In this document: piece by piece, positions 58,561 to 64,000 of the stretch
Layout of the letters: each line of letters opens with the position of its first letter
How positions within the stretch are numbered: the first letter of the stretch is position 1
Source: Cephalopachus bancanus
Lineage: Eukaryota > Chordata > Mammalia > Primates > Tarsiidae
Reading direction: 5' to 3'
NCBI GenBank assembly: GCA_027257055.1
Contig: JAPVLO010000083.1
Coordinates: 4,510,001 to 4,574,000, forward strand
DNA length: 64,000 nucleotides
Translations under genes and position numbers: made by a program
The notes under the pieces: model-generated
Seen by the model: the letters and a program-made list of their open reading frames with translations, nothing else
Told to the model about the DNA's origin: nothing
Database searches by the model: none

Positions 58561-59790
58561 GATTGTCTCATCTCTGTTGAATTTTACTTCCTCATAAACG
58601 TTTTCAAACATGCAGAATACTTAACCTGTCAGCATCTCACAGGGATTTCTTGAAGATTAATTTCTAAACCTCTGCAGATTAAGTTATTTTTAAATTGCCT
58701 TGAAGAAAGGGCTCTCAGCCACTAAATAAAGTAAAATGTGATCCTTCCTTATTGAAGGTTCTTTAATCAGTATGCTTATCACTTCAAGGTGACATCTTTA
58801 TTGCTGCTCATAAGTAATCTCCAGGTTGTTACTCTTAGAAAAAGTTCTAATCCCTACGGAAATGGTTGATTTTGTAGATTTCCCTATATTGCCAAAACAA
58901 ATAGTGCATTCACCAGAAAAGGCTAAATGTATCCATAGGATCGTTCTGCAAATGCTTTGCCCTGTTAAGGCAGCAAAGCAAGATCTTGACACAGATCAGA
59001 AAAATCACCTTCCCCAGGAGAACAGCCACGCTTTCCACAGGAAACGAATTCATAACTCCAGGTTCTGTGATGTACTTTTCTCCACCTAAGTACTACGTTC
59101 ACGGCAGTTGGGAGACATACAGTTCTGTGGACAGTGTGTCCACAATGTCCTGCTTGGGAGGACAATTCGTTTAATTGGCAAACACCTCCTGCATTACTGG
59201 CTGCCCGATTTCTTTTAATGACAGTATCAGAGAGTGCCAGATGGTTTCTTTGTTGGTCAATGGCTACAGTCCCTCAGAATGTGTAAAACAAATCTGAGTA
59301 TTTGTCCATAAAATTCTGTCCAAATTTTACTGTTAAGTCATACAGGAATCCTTCCCAGTTCAGTAACCTGAAATCTAAGGAACTCATAGGATTCATTCAC
59401 TTGAAGCCATGTTGACTTATCATTGAAAGCGTCTTATAGAGGTCAGATGAACAACGGTGATACTGTGGGAATTGTTGGATGAATTAGGTAAGGAGATAGG
59501 ACTTAATGAACCAATGGACCCTTTTGACTCCAGAATTCAGTTTCTCAACTTTGTAACTTCTTCTACATCTATGAGCAGCAAATGTATGATTGTAACATTG
59601 AGACTTACCGAAGAAGTGTAGATAGTTTGATCATTAAATGATTCAACAATTATGCTTGTTAATTGGCCTAGACAAAACATTTTGAACAATTATTCATTTA
59701 AGACTTTCATCTTTTTAAAAAAGCAACTTATTTTACTCTTATCAGAAGAGCTGATATTCAATTTTCTTCTTAGCCTTAGTAATGTTTACA
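58561..59790. other. Repeat-poor unique DNA
   Basis: 1.2 kb without a recognised element. Short overlapping frames at 58800-59170 on both strands show no domain. Confidence 0.45.
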
Positions 59791-59794
59791 AAGT

Positions 59795-60150
59795 ATTTAC
59801 ATGATGGAATATTACACAGTAATCAAGGACAAATTTATGAACTTCGCAGCAACTTGGATGGACTTAGAGGTTATAATACTGAGTAATCTATCACAGAAAC
59901 AAAGAACCCAGTATCACATGTTCTCACTCATAAGCGGACCTTGAACAACTCTTGTAATACTATAAGAAAGGAATTGGCCATCATGGGAAACTGCCAGGGG
60001 AGGGGGTGGGTGGGATCGGGAGTAGTGGGAAACTATCAGGGGAGGTGGGGACACACCTCATCAACAAGGGTACCTGCATCATGAACATCTGCATACCTAA
60101 CCCTGAATGGTACCCCACATATCAAAAACAAGTAAATAAGTAAATAATAA
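59795..60150 (+). repeat. Lineage-specific L1 3' end
   Basis: 'catgatggaatattacacag', 'gcagcaacttggatggac', 'cataagcggaccttgaac', 'acctaaccctgaatgg', then an A-rich tail of AAATAA units. A local duplication repeats 'tgggaaact(gc/at)caggggagg' at 59984 and 60026, 42 bp apart. Confidence 0.92.
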
Positions 60151-60570
60151 ACAAAACAACACAAAGGGTCCAGAACATTGAGAGAAAGAAACCTAACTTC
60201 AACCTTATTCATCATGAATGTCTTCTCTGGCAATTGCTCTCAAGATCCTGCAAAACATAAAACCACACTCCATAAAATTAAGGTATGTCAAAGGACTTTT
60301 TTTTTACAATTAAAAGTGTTTATGGTGGCAGTAGACAGCAGACACCCTTGCTATTGCCCTGCCCATTGTGCCTTTCATGACATATCTTTCCTTTGATAAA
60401 TCTTTCTTAATTAAAAAAAAAAACTGCTTATGGGGGCTCATTTCTATAATCTCAGCACTTAAAAAAAAGGAAATGGATTTATTATGAAGACTTTCAAATA
60501 ACTACCTTTTCAGCTTTATGGAACACCTGAATTGATTAGTTTTATTTTCTATCTCATTAAAATTTGACGC
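60151..60570. other. Mostly unique DNA with a tiny Alu remnant
   Basis: 60435-60462 ('ggctcatttctataatctc') looks like a scrap of Alu. Nothing else recognised. Confidence 0.4.
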
Positions 60571-60705
60571 CAGGCACTGTGGCTCACGCCTGTAATCCCA
60601 GCTACTTGGGAGGCTGAGGTGGAGGGTCACTTGAGGCCAGAAGTTAAAGACCAGCCTGAGCAACAGAGCAAGGCCCTGTATCTTTAAAAAATAATAATAA
60701 ATTCT
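60571..60705 (+). repeat. Alu monomer
   Basis: 'gccaggcactgtggctcacg' to 'agcaacagagcaaggccc', then an (ATA)n tail. It joins left-arm start and right-arm sequence, so it is either a monomer or an internal deletion. Confidence 0.85.
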
Positions 60706-60707
60706 GA

Positions 60708-61310
<603 letters not shown>

Positions 61311-61312
61311 TA

Positions 61313-61585
61313 GGGCTGGGCATGGTGGCTCACACCTTAATCCCAGCACTTTGGGAGGCTGAGGAGGGAGGACTGCTTGAGCTCAGGAGTCTGATTCTAC
61401 CTCTACAAAAATAAAAAATTAGCTGGGTATGGTGGCATGCCTGTAGCCCTTGCTACTTAGGAGACTAAGACAGGAGGATCACTTGAGCCCAGGAGTTCGA
61501 GGTTACAGTGAGTCTTGACATCACCACTGCCCTCCAGCCTGGGCAACAGAGCAAGACCCTGACTCTAAAACAAACAACAACAAAA
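61313..61585 (+). repeat. AluJ-type SINE
   Basis: 'agggctgggcatggtggctc' to 'agcaagaccctgactc', then a (CAA)n tail. Confidence 0.92.
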
Positions 61586-62535
61586 ATAGAAGGTAAGTTA
61601 GTAATTTTACTAAATAATTTCCCCTCCCTTGGAGCTGGCAGTTTGTGTCTTTATTACCTGTGGTACTACATATCCTGGTGTTTACACAGTAGATTCAAAA
61701 TAAACTAATAGCACAATAGTTCAATAGTTACAAAGATGAAGAAAACTCTGTCAACCTATGTGAACACTTGGAATTTTTGTTGTGATTAAATTTAAAACTG
61801 CAAAACAGAGTGTGAACTCTGAGGTGTAATTTTTTTTAAGTGTAAGTTTTAGTTAACACGTAATCCTTTTCTGACTTTGAATACCTTTACAAGTGAATGT
61901 CTTTTTCAACTATTGTTTAAAACTAAAGGACTAACCAAGAAAATAAATCATTGCATCAGTGACATAATTTAGTTTTTCCTGCTGTGATGTTTTAGTTAAG
62001 GTTAATCAAATATTTGCAAACAGTTTAAAGCAGGTTTGAAGAATGTAAGCCAAAACACAGCTTTAAAAGTGTTCCTTGAAAATCAGCACACAGAAATTGT
62101 AAAGAAGGAAAGACAATAATATTCACATCGAAAATAAAGAATCAAATCTCAAAGAAAATCAACAAAAGATCCTAGTCGGTATAATCTATAGTTAGGGAAG
62201 AAAAAAAAATCAAGATTTATTTAGTAATGTAGCTTCACTATTGCATACCTGATATTACTATAGTCACTGGATAATAATACAATAAAGCTTTGATCGGTTG
62301 TTGTTTCAACAGATAAAGAAGGAAAAATTAACAGAAGAATATTTCAACTTCATAAGGTAAATAAAAAGCAAACAATAAAAATAGAACCATCTGTAGAATT
62401 ACTTGATAAAATGCTCAAGATGAATACAAATCAAGCACCTAAGAGTACAAAAAGTACATATGCATAAATAATGGAGACATGGCAAATGAAAATAAAAATG
62501 TGAAGTTGGGCATTAAGAAATAATCCTTTTTTGAG
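61586..62535. other. Unique AT-rich DNA, nothing recognised
   Basis: 0.95 kb without an element or coding signal. Confidence 0.45.
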
Positions 62536-62544
62536 GTGACATTA

Positions 62545-63120
62545 ATTTTTTGTTTTTTTAAAGATGTGGGGTACAATTCAGGATTAGGTACATAAGTGAT
62601 CATCGTCCAGGTAAAGTTTGGTACCCTTATTGATGTTATGTGAACTCCCTCCACTCCCCCTTTCCCCCCCACAACAAAGTCCCACTACTGCCATTCCTTT
62701 CTTAATAGTATTACGATAAATGTTCAGGGTCCACTTATGAGTAAGTACATGTAGTACTCAGACCTTTATTTCTGTGATAAATCACTGAGTAATATATACT
62801 CTAATTCCATCCAAGTTGCTGTGAGGTTCACAATTTTTTTTTATATCAATATTTTTTATTTTGATATTGTGGGGTACAGTTAAGGGTTAGGTATACAAAT
62901 ATGCTTCATTCAGGCCCCCTTGATAACAGGTGTCTCCCCATCCCCAGACAGATGTTTACTACCATTAGTCCCATCCCCCCCATAGTTTCCCACCACTGTC
63001 AGTCATTTTCTTATGGTAGTGCGTTGGATGATCAAGGTCCACTATATGAGTGAGAATATGTGATACTCAGATCTTTGGTTCGCAATTTTTGTTCTTTATG
63101 GCTGCATAATATTTCATCAT
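62545..63120 (-). repeat. Lineage-specific L1 3' end (variant A), antisense, split by a second L1
   Basis: 'aagatgtggggtacaattcag', 'aagtttggtacccttattg', 'ccatccaagttgctgtgagg' then, after the nested L1, 'ttctttatggctgcataatat'. The interruption falls inside ORF2. Confidence 0.9.
62839..63076 (-). repeat. Lineage-specific L1 3' end (variant B), antisense, nested
   Basis: 'gatattgtggggtacagttaag', 'gataacaggtgtctcccc', 'agacagatgtttactacc', 'tcccaccactgtcagtc'. The near-perfect repeat GGTTCACAATTTTT (62825-62838) and GGTTCGCAATTTTT (63077-63090), one mismatch, shows it inserted into the variant-A copy. Confidence 0.9.
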
Positions 63121-63460
63121 GCAAATGTACCTTCGTCAGCACTGTTTGAAAAATAACTAAAAAAGAAACCATGTTCATTTAAAATAAAACCAACTGCAAT
63201 AAGTCACAGTACTTAATCTGTAACAGCAATAAATAATATATGTTTGGGTCACTATAAAGATTCAAATTATCACACCCAAGCTTTATGCTTAGGTAGACCT
63301 AGAGATCCCTCTGCAATATACCTTTCCAACAGCGTCCTTTGTACTATCTTTCTAGGGGAGAGCTGTGGTCTGATTTGATATATAGTATACAACGTTGCCA
63401 GGCCCAAGTGTTTGGATTATCCGGGCAAAAGGAAATGACATAATCAGATTTGTATTTCAG
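63121..63460. other. Unique DNA, nothing recognised
   Basis: No element recognised. Confidence 0.4.
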
Positions 63461-63464
63461 AAAC

Positions 63465-63690
63465 GGCATTATTGAAGCAGTGTGGAGACTGCACTGAGAC
63501 AGGGATGGAGAAAGGGAGACTGGGGAAAGCAAACTGGTTAGGAGACTATTTCGTCAAAGCAGGTGGGTGAGATACAATGAAGGCAGAATAGTAGTACAAT
63601 GGAGAACAGTACATAAATAGATTAGAAGGTATTAGGTCAAATTAGTAGAACTTGATTACTGAAGATGTTGAGAAGAGTAAGAATTCAAAA
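63465..63690 (-). repeat. L2 LINE fragment, antisense
   Basis: 'cattattgaagcagtgtgg', 'aactggttaggagactatttc', 'gaagatgttgagaagagtaag' follow the reverse L2 ORF2 region. The RPL27A retrocopy begins where it stops. Confidence 0.6.
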
Positions 63691-63710
63691 TGACTCTTCC
63701 GGCTGCTGAC

Positions 63711-64000
63711 ATGCCATCCAGACTGAGGAAGACCCGGAAACTTCAGGGCCATGTGAGCCACAGCCACCACCATGGCCACATTTGCAAGTGCCGAAAGCAC
63801 ACGGGAGGCCATGGTAATACTGGTGGCATGCATCACCACAGGATCTGCTCTGGCAAGTATCACCCAGGTTACTTCAGAAAAGTTGGTATGAGGCATTACC
63901 ACTTAAAGAGGAACAAGGGCTTCTGTCAACCTTGATAAATTGTGGAGTTTGGTCAGTGAGCAGACACGGATGAATGCTGCTAAAAACAAGATTGGAGTTG
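63711..64000 (+). pseudogene. RPL27A: RPL27A processed pseudogene, cut by the window end
   Basis: A retrocopy of the mRNA for cytosolic 60S ribosomal protein L27a (uL15 family, normally 148 residues). The frame starts at 63711 with [20 protein letters not shown] and continues without an intron through [19 protein letters not shown]. It carries several unusual changes for so conserved a protein, for example [16 protein letters not shown] in the glycine-rich part. At about 63928 bases are missing: the true frame would read FCPTVNLDKLW, but here FCQP is followed by a TGA at 63933-63935. The continuation [20 protein letters not shown] appears in a shifted frame to the window edge. A short 5' UTR remnant ('ctcttccggctgctgac') precedes the start. 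The 3' half and any poly-A tail lie outside the window. Confidence 0.95.

Noticed and set aside
58186..58611. 141-codon minus-strand frame as a possible gene
   Set aside because: Part of it (58437-58560) is a MER5-like transposon remnant, and the rest has no family resemblance or gene context.

Overview
The window is nuclear DNA of a primate. It is AT-rich, has no CpG-island-like stretch, and contains no intact protein-coding gene that I can support. Nearly all recognisable content is transposable elements of several ages plus a few dead retrocopies. The youngest Alus share features I do not know from anthropoid or lemur/galago Alus: a left end reading GGCTCGGTGGCTCAGCCTG, a GAGCCCGCGGGTTCGAGAC block, an ACAATAAATCAAAAAATTAG linker, and a GACTCCAACTCAAAA end. 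The youngest L1s carry 3' UTRs unlike human L1PA. Together these point to a non-anthropoid haplorhine, most likely a tarsier. That is inference by elimination, not a database result.

Layout: 1-7 kb is mostly unique AT-rich DNA with worn L2 and MIR. 7-9.1 kb holds an MLT1 LTR, an Alu and L2. 10.6-13.7 kb holds MIR, an Alu, a long antisense L2 with reverse-transcriptase remains, and an old L1. 14.3-20.8 kb is a dense nest of L1 and Alu around an unidentified minus-strand retrocopy (16.7-17.6 kb). 22-26.7 kb has three L1 blocks, one of them inserted inside an Alu. 27.7-33 kb mixes L2, Alu, MIR and L1. 33-35.6 kb is unique. 35.6-43.5 kb has a hAT element split by an Alu, MIR, an MLT-type LTR, more Alus and L1, and a mariner transposase relic. 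44-49.6 kb has an MLT1 LTR, a processed pseudogene with perfect target-site duplications, an L1 with a likely 3' transduction, and further L1s. 50.6-53.6 kb is Alu, L2 and MIR. 53.6-59.8 kb is notably repeat-poor. 59.8-64 kb has L1, Alu, two nested antisense L1 3' ends, and an RPL27A retrocopy running off the window edge.

Nothing here works together as a gene system. The interest lies in the insertion history: nested elements, target-site duplications, a 5' inversion, a candidate 3' transduction, and lineage-specific Alu and L1 families. I found no evidence of an undescribed functional system. The best unexplained stretches are the repeat-poor 53.6-59.8 kb block and two retrocopies whose parent genes I could not name.
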